Positions 22,893 to 33,404 of a stretch of 64,000 nucleotides of DNA are shown here, in pieces. The position numbers and the translations under genes were made by a program. Location of the stretch: assembly GCA_037157565.1 (NCBI GenBank), contig JAZHRO010000073.1, positions 97,256,001 through 97,320,000 of the forward strand, written 5' to 3'. This DNA comes from Thalassia testudinum (Eukaryota; Streptophyta; Magnoliopsida; Alismatales; Hydrocharitaceae). Position 1 is the stretch's first letter, and each line of letters begins with the position of its first letter. A model generated the notes under the pieces. That model was not told the origin of the DNA. It saw only the letters and a list, made by a program, of their open reading frames with translations, and searched no databases.

Positions 22893-24166
22893 ATTGGTAA
22901 ATGCCAGTTTATCATCATTCTTATGCATTAAAACAAACCTAGCTCTTAGGATTTTACTCCACAAATGGGTTTTTGGGCTACATTTAGGCATTAATTAGGT
23001 TAGGAATGCATTGCATTTTCTTTTGTTGTTTTAATGTGTTTTTGTGGGTGTTAGGGATGAACAGATATATATATCCCTAAAACCCTAGCACTCAAGAAGG
23101 CAATTGGTGAAGGAGTTCAGACCAGCTGGAACTCATCCTGATCCAACTCACCATAGTTGGAACCTAGCTCACTTGAACTAGGGTTAGCTCATCCCAGCTC
23201 CATTCAGCTAATCTCAGCTGAATGGCAACTCAAGAGAGTTCATCTTAGCTCACCCTAGCTCAAGTCAGCTCAGATCCAGCTGTACTTAGCTGAGTTTAGC
23301 TCATCTCAGCTCCCACTAGCCCACAGGGAGCTCTAGCTAGCTCAGCTGAGTTGGTAGGAGTTCACCCCAGCTCAGATCTAGCTACATCAATCTCCACTCA
23401 ACTCTAGCCAGCTGAAGAAGAACTCATCCCAACTCAGGAAGCTCAAGTCCAGGTCCCAGGGACTCAGCTTAGCTCAACTCAGTTGAGCTAAGCTACCTTA
23501 GCTGCCTTAACCAGCTTGATCCTCCCCGGGAGCACTAAACCTAGCTCACCTCAACTCATTATGGTAGAAGCCAGCTCACTTTAGCTTGGCTTAGCTGCTA
23601 GCAAAGAACTAGCAAGCTAGGCTAGCTAAAGTAGCTCCATGCCAGCCTCTTTAGCAACAGCCAACTCCAGTTTCAGCTCCAGACTTCTCCTCCTCAGCTC
23701 CTCCCTCCAGACCCTAGCTCCAACACCTCCTCCTCTACTCCTCCATTAGCTAAGCTAGCTTATCTTATCTTAGTTTAGCTTAGCTTAGCTATGCTCCAAC
23801 TTCCTTGGCTTGTACCACCCGAAAAACCCACCTAACAACTCCACCCAACTAGCTCCACCTAAGCTCCATATAAGCTAACCTACATGGCACCAACCTAGCC
23901 TACCCACCACCTCCAAAAGACACCTAAAAGTGGTGCCAAAACCACCCTAACTACCTCCTTGTTGGTGCCACTTTTTCCTCCAAAAATCCCCTTCATCTCC
24001 GCCACACATCTCCCCTTAAACCCATCTCCACCCTCCACATAACCCCTCCTTCTAGAACCTTTCTTGGTGCCACCTAAGACCACCTTCTAGAAACTATTTT
24101 AGTGCCAACTTCAAGGGGTGCCACCACCCATAACCACCCCCTAGGTATCCCTTAGGTTGGCGCCAA

Positions 24167-24176
24167 TTGTCCTTAG
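24167..24176. promoter_or_regulatory. E2F-type palindrome in the B 5' LTR
   Basis: TTGGCGCCAA, the only intact copy here. Neighbouring equivalents have become GGTGCC. It matches the E2F consensus TTSSCGSSAA. Confidence 0.45.
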
Positions 24177-24251
24177 CCATAGGATCCCCAACCACCTCCA
24201 TCTCTCCATCTTAGCCCTCCATTCCAAGAGTCACCTTAGCCCCCTTCCTAC

Positions 24252-24261
24252 TCTATAAAAA
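24252..24261 (+). promoter_or_regulatory. TATA box of the B 5' LTR
   Basis: TCTATAAAAA, 1.36 kb into the LTR and conserved in all four B/C LTRs. Confidence 0.65.
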
Positions 24262-24500
24262 CCCACCACCTACCACCATTTGAGAGCATCCTCCATTAGT
24301 GCATTTTTCTACCTATATCCACCTACACCTACGGCCAAGAAGAAGGAGTAGAGAAGAAGATTAAAGGGGCACATCACCAGCCCTTTTGGTGCCTTCTTCT
24401 CCCCACTCTCTTCAATTTGGGCCACGCCAAGGAGGAGGACTTCTCTACTTCAAGGAGGAAAGCCAGGAAAAGGAGAAGGACCTAGGGTGGACGTCCACCC

Positions 24501-24821
24501 TTGGATAGAAGCTCAGGTCACGCCCCCTTAGGACTTGCTTTGGAGGACATCACCTTGGCGAAACATAGCAAGGAAGGAGTTGGAGGACACTTTTCAAGCT
24601 TGGGAGGTACCAAGCTTGGAGCAAGAAGCCCTCTTCTTCACCATCTATCTGGAGGATTTGTGTTTTCTTTTTCTTATTGCAATTTTTCTTGTAGTAGAAG
24701 CATTCATCTACTAGGCTTTTTTGTAAAACACTTTTTCATTAATCTGGTTGCCTTCTTTGCAATTTCTTTAGTTGCATTTTTAATTGCTTTGTTTTTAGCA
24801 TTCTTCAATCCCCCTCCCTAA
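24501..24821 (+). other. 106-codon frame in the B LTR transcript region
   Basis: Lies about 250 bases after the TATA box. The C-terminal half is strongly hydrophobic (FFVKHFFINLVAFFAISLVA...), enough for one membrane helix. The 3' LTR retains a 106-codon version at 31838-32158 with several amino-acid changes and no stop. In C the frame is broken by a 1-base deletion after about 60 codons (44101-44289 and 52398-52586). Either a small LTR-encoded membrane peptide or chance. Confidence 0.25.
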
Positions 24822-25077
24822 TTATTCTAGGCCTCCACTTTCCTGCCACAATTTCGCATGTTGCCTTAATTTCAAAAACATAAAAATGATATATTGAAAA
24901 TGACCAAAAAGAAAGTTGAGATTTATATTCCAAGCAAGAGAATTAATTTTGCAAACATATTTCCTCCTTGGATGACCCTAGATACCCTACTATCTAGGTT
25001 TATAAATTTAAGAGTTGATCGATTTCGCACATTACAACGACGTATTTTACAAACCGTGTAAAATCCGTATCACTTTT

Positions 25078-25097
25078 TTACGTCGTTGCCGGGGAGG
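25078..25097 (+). promoter_or_regulatory. Primer-binding site of element B
   Basis: TTACGTCGTTGCCGGGGAGG, five bases past the LTR. It matches the tRNA-Asp site of C except for three early changes. Confidence 0.75.
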
Positions 25098-26875
25098 CAT
25101 GGCTTTGCTATTCTTTCTCCTCTTACTTGAAGTAGATCTCATCCCCTTATCTTTCTTCTCTTTTGTGTGTGCAGGAACTATTGCAAGAAGAAAGGGGGAA
25201 TCTGGAAGCGAGAGCTCAAAGTTCCTTTTTTTCCTGGGAAATTTAGGTTGGTTCCACTTTCTGGTCACATAATTAACTAAAACTACCAAAAACATATTAA
25301 ACTTAGCTTTCAGTACCCTAAACAACTTGATTAAGTGGAGTGGTGCATTTTAAAATCCATTGTCTTCTTGAATGCTTCTTTAACACCACTCCATTGCAAG
25401 TATTGGTGTTCTGCTTTTTGGGTCCAGATTTCTGTCTGGACTTGAAAAATCGATTCCTAACACCACAGGCTTCCTAAAATCATAAAATTTCATACAGTGA
25501 TTCCAAATTGAGTTAGGAAGATCTGTTCCAAATTTCATATCAATTGCTTTGTATTTAATTTTTTAAAATTCATGAACTGTAGAGGGGTCACACCCTCTAA
25601 TCTTCCTGTTTTGCTACTGTCCGCGAATTTTTGGAATTTTTATACTCATCCAATTTTTGTGAAATTTAGCTTTCTGGAATCCCTGTGAAATTTTACACAT
25701 CATATAAAATCATTAAAATTTTCTGAGGTCTGTGGTAATACTGAAATGTCCAAAATACTCATAGGTATCATTTCTAGACTTTGACACCAGTACAATTAAA
25801 AATTCAAAATAAATATCAAACAATTTCCTAAAATCTTATAAAAATATTTTATAGAATCCTTGTTTGATTTCACATAAGGTAGTGGCGCTGGTTGCATTGT
25901 TTGGACCACTACCTATTCAGGAAGCCTAAAAAAATATTCATTGGTAGTCATTTTCTGTATTAGGATTCAACTCCAATTAGGGTTTCTTTCTTGTTTTTAT
26001 TTCTAGTCCAACAATTTAAAGGAAATATACAATCACCCATACAACTTATTTTTTCCTTTGATTGTGGATTTTCAAACTTGTTTGAAAATTTAACAAGAGA
26101 AATCCTAAAACACATTCAATTAAATTGAATCCTAAAAGACAAATACAAAAAAATTGTGTGACAACTTTATTTTCATTGGAGCCACTCTCCAATTCCTGCA
26201 CACGCACAAAAAAAATCAAAATAATAGGGCAACAACCCAATTAACGCCCTCCACATTCCGTGTGCACTGTAATATCCTAGACCTAATTAAAACTTGTAGC
26301 AACTTGACCCCTAAGGCTTCATCAACTTAGGCTTGCTACCTAGGTCTTAAGTTTTCTTTAGTTAGTACCAATTCTCTCATCTATATCTGGTGTTCAGGAT
26401 GACGGGCCATGTCAAACTACCAGGCGTGGGTTTGTACAAGCACCTGGGGTTTTCCCTGGGAAACGTTTGGGCCCAAACCTCCCCTTAGGAAACTTGGCTA
26501 GATTTGTTAACAGAATGGGTATTCACTATTTACTACTTATTTTTTACATAGACCAAGTCTTAGGTTTATTATTAGAGAGTCACATTTAAGTTAGGTCTAG
26601 TTTTGTTTGTTTGAATTGCACACTTCTCTCATCTCCATCTCTTCTCCTCCCCTCCCGTTTCTTGCATTTTGCACGGGCGGCAGTCCAAAACTCCACACTT
26701 GGAGGGACCACTTGATTTTGCCTCACCAAAAAAAAAAGACTTTCCAGCATTCTTCCTCTTCTTTCAAAAAGGAAAATAAAAATTGGTCCTCTAACCAGCA
26801 TGCTAATTTTTCTTTCCCCTATTTTTCCACCCAGGAGCACTTAATCAGGCCCCTCCACCTAATCTCTACTCTACC
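25098..26875 (+). other. Leader of element B
   Basis: AT-rich, collinear with the C leader (44768-46429). Near the start is a pyrimidine tract plus TGTGCAG/GAACTA (about 25145-25180) like a 3' splice site. A hairpin with a palindromic loop (26420-26447) and the palindrome GTTTGGGCCCAAAC (26465-26478) are shared with C. The region from about 26730 to 26875 bridges a deletion that removed the gag N-terminus and capsid core. Frames at 25015-25325 and 26586-26921 are not supported. Confidence 0.6.
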
Positions 26876-28828
26876 ATGGCTCAACTACAAGTTAAGCAAC
26901 AACAGTTGCATAAGGATTTAACAAACCTAGCCAACCAAGGGAATCATACCACACCTGCCCAAGCTCCACACATTCCACATCTCACCCCTTTTAACACCCG
27001 CAAGGGAGAAAATCTGCATAAATCCCTTGCTGAGTATAATTATTATTCTGAGGCTTTCTATGGTTCAACAGGGAATTATGTTTCTCCCAATCATCACCCC
27101 ACCCAAAATATCCCTACTTTCCAGGAGAAATTGAAAAATTCCTCTAATGGGGGGAATTATCCGACTCACTCCTGGACCAATCCGGTTCCACACCAACAAC
27201 AGAACCCATTTGGAGGGTATGGTTCAAATCAGACTTATCAATCTGGGCAATCTCAAGAAGACATTAATTCCCAAAAGATAAAAACCCTGCAGGAGTTACA
27301 AAGAAGAACAAAGGAAACAACCCATCTTATTAACAATCTCAATGATCAAATTGGGGATATTCCGACTCAAAGACCTGCAGAACACTCACCATCCCAACCC
27401 ACACCAAACTTTATTAATCATAGGAACCAACACCCAGGTGGCTACCAACATCAAAACCACATGACCCAGCCTCCTATTAACCCACTATCACAGCACCAAC
27501 ACAGTTTCTATCAAAATTAGGCCCCCCCACTTCCTCCCAGTGATGACCAAGCTACGTATGCAGAGACTTTGAGGAGTGAGGAAACCACCATGGATTTAAG
27601 GCCTTCACAATCAAATGATGAAACTGATTCTCAACCAGTGCAGATTGACCCCCCTAACCTCAATAAGGAAGAAGAAAAAGAAATCCCAAAAACACTTGAT
27701 TCAAACCCTATTTTCCACTCTCAAAAACTGCAATCCAACAATCCAAAATCAGAGCCCTCTAACCACAATCCTTTGGACTTATTTGAGCAAGTCGAGAGGA
27801 ATATTCCCTTCCTAGATTCTCCCCATGCCTCTAAAAAGTTTACTGCAAAAGGGCATGATCAGAATTTAGAAAGGTTGGTCCTTTCAAAGACTGCCAGCTC
27901 AGTTTTTCAGAGCAAGCTACCTTTCACGAAAAAGAACCAGGGCACATCACTCATGTCATTTGTCATAAATGACACCATTTTTTTTCGTGCCTCTTTCGAC
28001 TTAGGTACCTCTAGTAATTTCATCCCCCTTGTCTTATTTGAGGGATTTCAATTCAGTGATTTAAAACCTACTAAGGTTCAATTTCAATTGGAAGACCAAT
28101 CTATCATTCAATCGTAGGGAGTTGTTGAGGATAGCATTATCAAGGTCTGAAATTGTCTATTTTTGGTAAATTTTCTAGTCCTTGACATAGAGGTACCTAA
28201 GGCTCTCATTAATGCCATCCTTGGAAGACCTTTTCTGATTATGGCAGCAGCTAATGTCAATTCTCATTCTGGGAAAATGAATATAAGTTGCAGTAACCAG
28301 ACCTTCTCATTAGATGTATTTCAAGCTTCCAAGAGGTCCATTGATCACAAAATTTTTGAGGACACTGATAATAAAATAGAAGCAGTATTTGAGACATCTA
28401 TGTTGATCCAATCTCATTCATCTTTGACCACTATTGATCTAGATTTTATTGATTCTTATTGTAAGGATAGCTATGTCATCCAAGACTTTCCAGATCAACT
28501 AGTGTTCGACTTTCCCCCTTTTCATCTTCCTGATTTTTCACCAAAAACATCCACACTAACTTCACCCACCCTGCATCTCCTTGACTCCATTCCCCATCCC
28601 TTTCCATTCGACCTATCACCCAACCCACCAGAGTCTGGCATTTTACAAGCACTTAAACCATGGCCAGATCTGGGTCATTTTTCCATTTCTCTATTTTATT
28701 TTTATCCCTTTATCTTTACCACTCATCTTTTTAGGGATCTTGAGGAAGACACTTTTATTAAAGCAATTCAAGTGTCTACCTTTTTACAGGATTTTCCATC
28801 TTCCATGCATAACTTCATGCCCGGCTGA
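26876..28828 (+). pseudogene. gag: gag-protease of element B, capsid core deleted
   Basis: A single frame, with internal stops at 27518, 28115 and 28148. It starts MAQLQVKQQQLHKDLTNLAN, aligning with the C protein after its capsid core; about 850 bases present in C (46600-47430) are missing. Downstream are a Gln/Asn/Pro-rich linker, LDLFEQVERNIPFLDSP and a protease loop FDLGTSSNF (DLGAS in C). Then come VLDIEVPKALINAILGRPF and a C-terminal tail with LKPWPD. It ends FPSSMHNFMPG at the same stop as C. No RT follows. The frame is well kept for a copy whose LTRs differ by about 8%. Confidence 0.8.
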
Positions 28829-28849
28829 ATGGCGTAAAAGATAGCACTG

Positions 28850-28867
28850 GATGGGAGGTAACCGATC
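28850..28867 (+). other. Post-stop hairpin of element B (one mismatch)
   Basis: GATGGG-AGGTAA-CCGATC, 21 bases after the gag-protease stop. The C copy is a perfect stem (CCCATC). Confidence 0.5.
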
Positions 28868-30220
28868 ATTTTTTTTCCTGCTTTCCATTTTTTTTCTTCT
28901 TTTTCCAGGTTTTGATCATCCTAAACCCGACCGTTCTTCACTAAGGTGATCCCTTTTCCCTCCTAATGCATGAGGACAAGGCATATCTTAAGCATGGGGG
29001 GGTGTTTTTAAAATTTGATGATCGATTTAGGATTTTCAAAACCTAAAAACATGCATTTCTCTTTAGTTTATTTCCTGCTTGAATACCCAAAAAAAATAAA
29101 AAAGTTGAAAACTTTTTGAGGAAAAATTTTAAAATAGGGACTAAGGTCGAAAAATTCACTTTTAGTACGATGGGATTTAATCTTTAACAAACTAGGGATG
29201 AGGATATGGATCTGATCATTAGAATTTTAGGGTCTATTTTTAGACTAGATTAGATATCCTTCTCTAAAATTCCACTTGAACTCATGATAGTTCAGGTGAC
29301 TTGATCATATTTTGTAATACGGAAAGTATTTGGCTTAGTTTCTGATTCAAAAACTTGCATGTCTTGAGGAACTTCTTGTGTCAATTTTCACACACAAGCC
29401 AACACTTAAAAAACAACTAAAAATTTGAAAAACTCCCTTGTTTGGACTTAGTAAAAGTCTGAAGCAGATCATTGGTTTGAGTTCCCACCATCGAGGAGGA
29501 AAATGCCTCCTTTGAGGATGCGATGTCAACATGTTACCGCCTCGATGATGCTCCATATCTATATTTCATATCTTTAGATGGAGCATTAAAGCGCATTTTA
29601 GCAGCACAAGTGCCTTGGACAGTGCTCTACCTATAGTGTCGGAGCAAGAGCTTGAGTTTGCTTGGAGCACCCCTTTACACTGCATTGTCTTTTGGGGTTG
29701 TGAGCTTCTGGGTGGTGTCATGGACAGTGCTATCCCGAAGTACTGGCGCCAGAGCCTCCTCGAGGATTGGTAACGGGAATGATGATCCCGACACATCTGT
29801 TGTAAGACTAAGCTAAAAATAAGCATGGGGGTGAAAAAAAAAGTAATAATAAATAAATTAACATGCCCTTATAAATATTGGCTTTTCGCTAGCACAGACA
29901 CAAGGTTTTAAAGGATTTTTGCATGTTGCAAATCAGATCCATGAGCCAGAAAAATCCTAAAACCAAAAATTTCAAGTCATCTGAATTAACTAGGGTTTAA
30001 TTTGTGAATTTTCTGGAGGATATATTGATCCCATTTTGTCTAATGGTTGGAACCAAAAAAAAAAAAAATCCCGATGTTTAGCTTTAACAAATCCTGTACC
30101 TCCTTTGTTTAGATCAACCAAGGTTCTTTAATCTGTTTTTCTCCTTAAAAGTAGAAAAAATTAGATTTCCCAAAAATTTCGTCTTCCAAAAAATTAAAGT
30201 TTTGCTAAGAAACTAGCAAA
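28868..30220 (+). other. 3' non-coding region of element B
   Basis: Collinear with the C region 49400-50775. Holds two PPT-like motifs (AGCATGGGGGGG at 28991-29002; AAGCATGGGGG at 29821-29831) and an 80-codon frame position shared with C at 29531-29773. Confidence 0.65.
29531..29773 (+). pseudogene. Copy of the 80-codon 3' frame, one internal stop
   Basis: Same start and stop positions as the C frame 50081-50323, but codon 6 is TGA. Core text: FAWSTPLHCIVFWGCELLGG. I counted about twice as many amino-acid-changing as silent differences from C, so there is no sign of selection. Unknown function, possibly a remnant of an older ORF. Confidence 0.25.
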
Positions 30221-30224
30221 AGAT

Positions 30225-30235
30225 AAACATGGGGG
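30225..30235 (+). promoter_or_regulatory. Polypurine tract of element B
   Basis: AAACATGGGGG, two bases before the 3' LTR start TGATAAACGCC. Confidence 0.8.
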
Positions 30236-30237
30236 TG

Positions 30238-32372
30238 TGATAAACGCCAGTTTATCATCATTCTTATTCATTAAAACAAACATAGCTCTTATGATTTTAC
30301 TCCGCAAATGGGTTTTTGGGTTGCATTTAGGCATTAACTAGGTTAGGCATGCATTGCATTTTCTTTTGTTGTTTTAATGTGTTTTTGTGAGTGTTAGGGA
30401 TGAACAGATATACAGAACCCTTAAACCCTAGCACTCAAGAAGGCAATTAGTGAAGGAGTTCAGACCAGTTGGAACTCAGCTTGATCCAGCTCACCATAGT
30501 TGGAACCTAGCTCACTTGAACTAGGGTTAGCTCATCCCAACTCCATTCAACTAATCTCAGTTGAATGGCAGCTCAAGAGAGTTCATCTTAGCTCACCATA
30601 GCTCAAGTCAGCTCAGATCCAGCTCAACTTAGTTGAGTCTAGCCCATCTCAGCTCCCACTAGTCCACAGGGAGCTCTAGCTAGCTCAGTTGAGTTGATAG
30701 GAGTTCACCCCAACTCAAATCCAGCTACATCAAGCTCCACTAAACTCTAGCCAGCTAAAGAAGAACTGATCCTAGCTCAGGATGCTCAAGTCCAGCTCCC
30801 AGGGACTCAGCTTAACTCAACTCAGATGAGCTAAGCTACCATAGCTGCCTCAACCAGCTTGATCCTCCCTGGGAGCACCAGACCTAGCTCACCTCAGCTC
30901 ATTATGGTAGAGGCTAGCTCACTTTAGCTTGGCTTAGCATCTAGCAAAGAACTAGCAAGCTAGGCCAGCTAAAGTAGCTCCATGCCAGCCTCTTCAGCAG
31001 CAACCAGCTCCAGTTTCAACTCCAGACTTCTCCTCCTCAGCTCCTCCCTCCAGACCCTAGCTCCAACACCTCCTCCTCTACTCCTCCATTAGCTAAGCTA
31101 GCTTATCTTATCTTAGTTTAGCTTAGCTTAGCTATGCTCCAACTTCCTTGGCTTGTACCACCCGAAAAACCCACCTAACAACTCCACCCAACTAGCTCCA
31201 CCTAAGCTCCATATAAGCTAACCTACATGGCACCAACCTAGCCTACCCACCACCTCCAAAAGACACCTAAAAGTGGTGCCAAAACCACCCTAACTACCTC
31301 CTTGTTGGTGCCACTTTTTCCTCCAAAAATCCCCTTCATCTCCGCCACACATCTCCCCTTAAACCCATCTCCACCCTCCACATAACCCCTCCTTCTAGAA
31401 CCTTTCTTGGTGCCACCTAAGACCACCTTCTAGAAACTATTTTAGTGCCAACTTCAAGGGGTGCCACCACCCATAACCACCCCCTAGGTATCCCTTAGGT
31501 TGGCGCCAATTGTCCTTAGCCATAGGATCCCCAACCACCTCCATCTCTCCATCTTAGCCCTCCATTCCAAGAGTCACCTTAGCCCCCTTCCTACTCTATA
31601 AAAACCCACCACCTACCACCATTTGAGAGCATCCTCCATTAGTGCATTTTTCTACCTATATCCACCTACACCTCTAGCCAAGAAGGAGTAGAGAAGAAGG
31701 TTAAAGGGGCACGTCACCATCCCTTTTGGTGCCTTCTCCCCACTCTCTTCAACATGGGCCATGCCAAGGAGGAGGACTTCTCTACTTCAAGGAGGACAGC
31801 TAGGCAAAGTAGAAGGACCTAGGGTGGACGTCCACCCTTGGATAGAAGCTTGGGGCACGCCCCCTTAGGACTTGCTTTGGAGGACATCACCTTGGTAGAG
31901 CATAGCAAAGAAGGAGTTGGAGGACACTTTGCAAGCTTGGGAGCTACCAAGCGTGGAGCAAGAAGCCCTCTTCTTCACCATCTATTTGGAGGATTTATGT
32001 TTTCTTTTATTTATTGCAATTTTTCTATTACTAGAAGCATTCATCTACTAGGCTTTTTTGTAAAACACTTTTTCATTAATCTGGTTGCCTTCTTTGCAAT
32101 TTCTTTAGTTGCATTTTTAATTGCTTTGTTTTTAGCATTCTTCGTTCCCTCTCCCTAATTATTCTAGGCCTTAACTTGCCTAGAGTGAGCTTAGGGAGAG
32201 GCTCTACTTGCCACTTTAGAAGTAGTATATTGAGTTGAAGTGTAAGTCACTTTCCCACCACAACTTCGCATGTTGCCTTAATTTTAAAAACATAAAAATG
32301 ATATATTGAAAAAGACCAAAAAGAAAGTTGAGATTTATATTCCAAGTAAGATAATTAATTTTGCAAACATAT
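30238..32372 (+). repeat. 3' LTR of element B, truncated
   Basis: Starts TGATAAACGCCAG and is collinear with the 5' LTR to GCAAACATAT (32372), where it joins E sequence. The last 112 bases, including the TATCA end, are missing. It holds the identical tract 31020-31673, an E2F-type palindrome at 31500-31509, a TATA box near 31595-31604 and the 106-codon frame 31838-32158. Confidence 0.85.
31020..31673. repeat. Conversion-like tract, 3' LTR copy
   Basis: Identical to 23677-24330 over 654 bases. Confidence 0.8.
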
Positions 32373-33404
32373 GTAGGTGGATCTAATGGGTGCTTTTGTT
32401 GCCTCAGAAACATCGTCACATAATGAAAAATGACACGAAGATAAAACTATAAACTTGAACTCTTTTCTTTTTCTTTTCTCTCCTTTTTTTTTCATATTTT
32501 TCTAAATATAAATGTTTCTTCTTTTTTTTTCCAACTACAAACACAAAACGATGCATACTTTTATTTATGAGGCATTATTAGGAATGATGATGGTCAATAG
32601 AATATTGTGCAGTTTATTTGGTGGAAGTGCCTACTCTCGGCACCGAGAAAGAATGGATAGGATAATCCTATTTATGACCTTTGACATTACTGCCCTCCTT
32701 TAGCCAAGGACTCTATGAAGGACAGTCATAACCATCCACCATAGTCGTAGCTTTATTATGATCCAATATCTGTGTATCTACCTTATTTGGTTACTCTTAG
32801 AAATTCACACAATGTATGCACACAGTAATAGAGGGCGAAAACTATGCCTAACTCTGAGGTATCCTCCTCTAATTATCTAGAACTTAAGAGCCCCTGCACT
32901 AGACTTAGCACACCAGTAGTCTCTCTACTTCTCACAAATGTGAGGTGGATCTAATAGAAGATAGTATGCCTGACTCCCTATTAATTGTCAAGGTTTCAGT
33001 TACCTAAAAATGCTTATTGGTTTTCTACAAAGATCCATTACCCAATCTACGTGCAAGTGAAGTAACTGTAATGGATTCTAAATTTAAGAAACAATTTAAG
33101 AAGAAAATCTTTAATGAAAGCTCCTTGATAAAGATGTTTTGCCAGGGCTAACCAATTTAGCTCAAGAAAAGAGAGATTTGTTTAATGCTAATGCACCTAA
33201 GCTAAATGCATGAATACTACCTAAAAATGCAAAATGCACCCCCCATGCTTAAATCCTACAATGTCGTCATTGTAAAATTAAAACAAGGGGAGGAAGAAAG
33301 GAAATCACCTGATAAGGCATTATTCTAGACGTTGGGTTGCCTCTCAATAAGTGCTGCATTTTCTGTTAGCAGCTAGACTTATAGGGAACCTGTAAGTCAG
33401 GTTC
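32373..33404 (-). other. 3' non-coding region of E, proximal part
   Basis: Inverted match to D 56594-57674: the T-rich tract 32460-32545 mirrors the A-rich tract 57450-57600. The internal PPT is at 33237-33250 (minus strand AAGCATGGGGGGTG). The decayed hairpin ATTGAG-AGGCAA-CCCAAC is at about 33331-33348. No gene. Confidence 0.7.

Larger units (their letters stand above)
23677..24330. repeat. Conversion-like tract, 5' LTR copy
   Basis: 654 bases identical, without indels, to 31020-31673. Five differences lie within the 32 bases just upstream, and several plus a 3-base indel just downstream. Confidence 0.8.
22895..25072 (+). repeat. 5' LTR of element B
   Basis: Starts TGGTAAATGCCAG (mutated from TGATAAACGCC, as in the 3' copy) and ends CCGTATCA before the PBS. 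U3 (about 23100-23780) is packed with AGCT tetramers. The TATA box is at 24252-24261. The first 120 bases differ from the 3' LTR at about 10 positions, yet 23677-24330 is identical to 31020-31673. Confidence 0.85.
22895..32372 (+). mobile_element. Element B: older member of the gag-protease-only family, 3' end deleted
   Basis: LTR (22895-25072), PBS, leader, gag-protease frame (26876-28828), 3' non-coding region, PPT, LTR (30238-32372). It lies inside the E 3' region. The 3' LTR lacks its last 112 bases and the neighbouring E sequence lacks about 390 bases, so the expected duplication of ATAAT (22890-22894) is gone. There is no RT, RNase H or integrase sequence. Sister element: C. Confidence 0.85.

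Noticed and set aside
23100..23780. CRISPR-like or tandem satellite array
   Set aside because: AGCT units are irregularly spaced without fixed repeats and spacers; part of an LTR in a plant genome.
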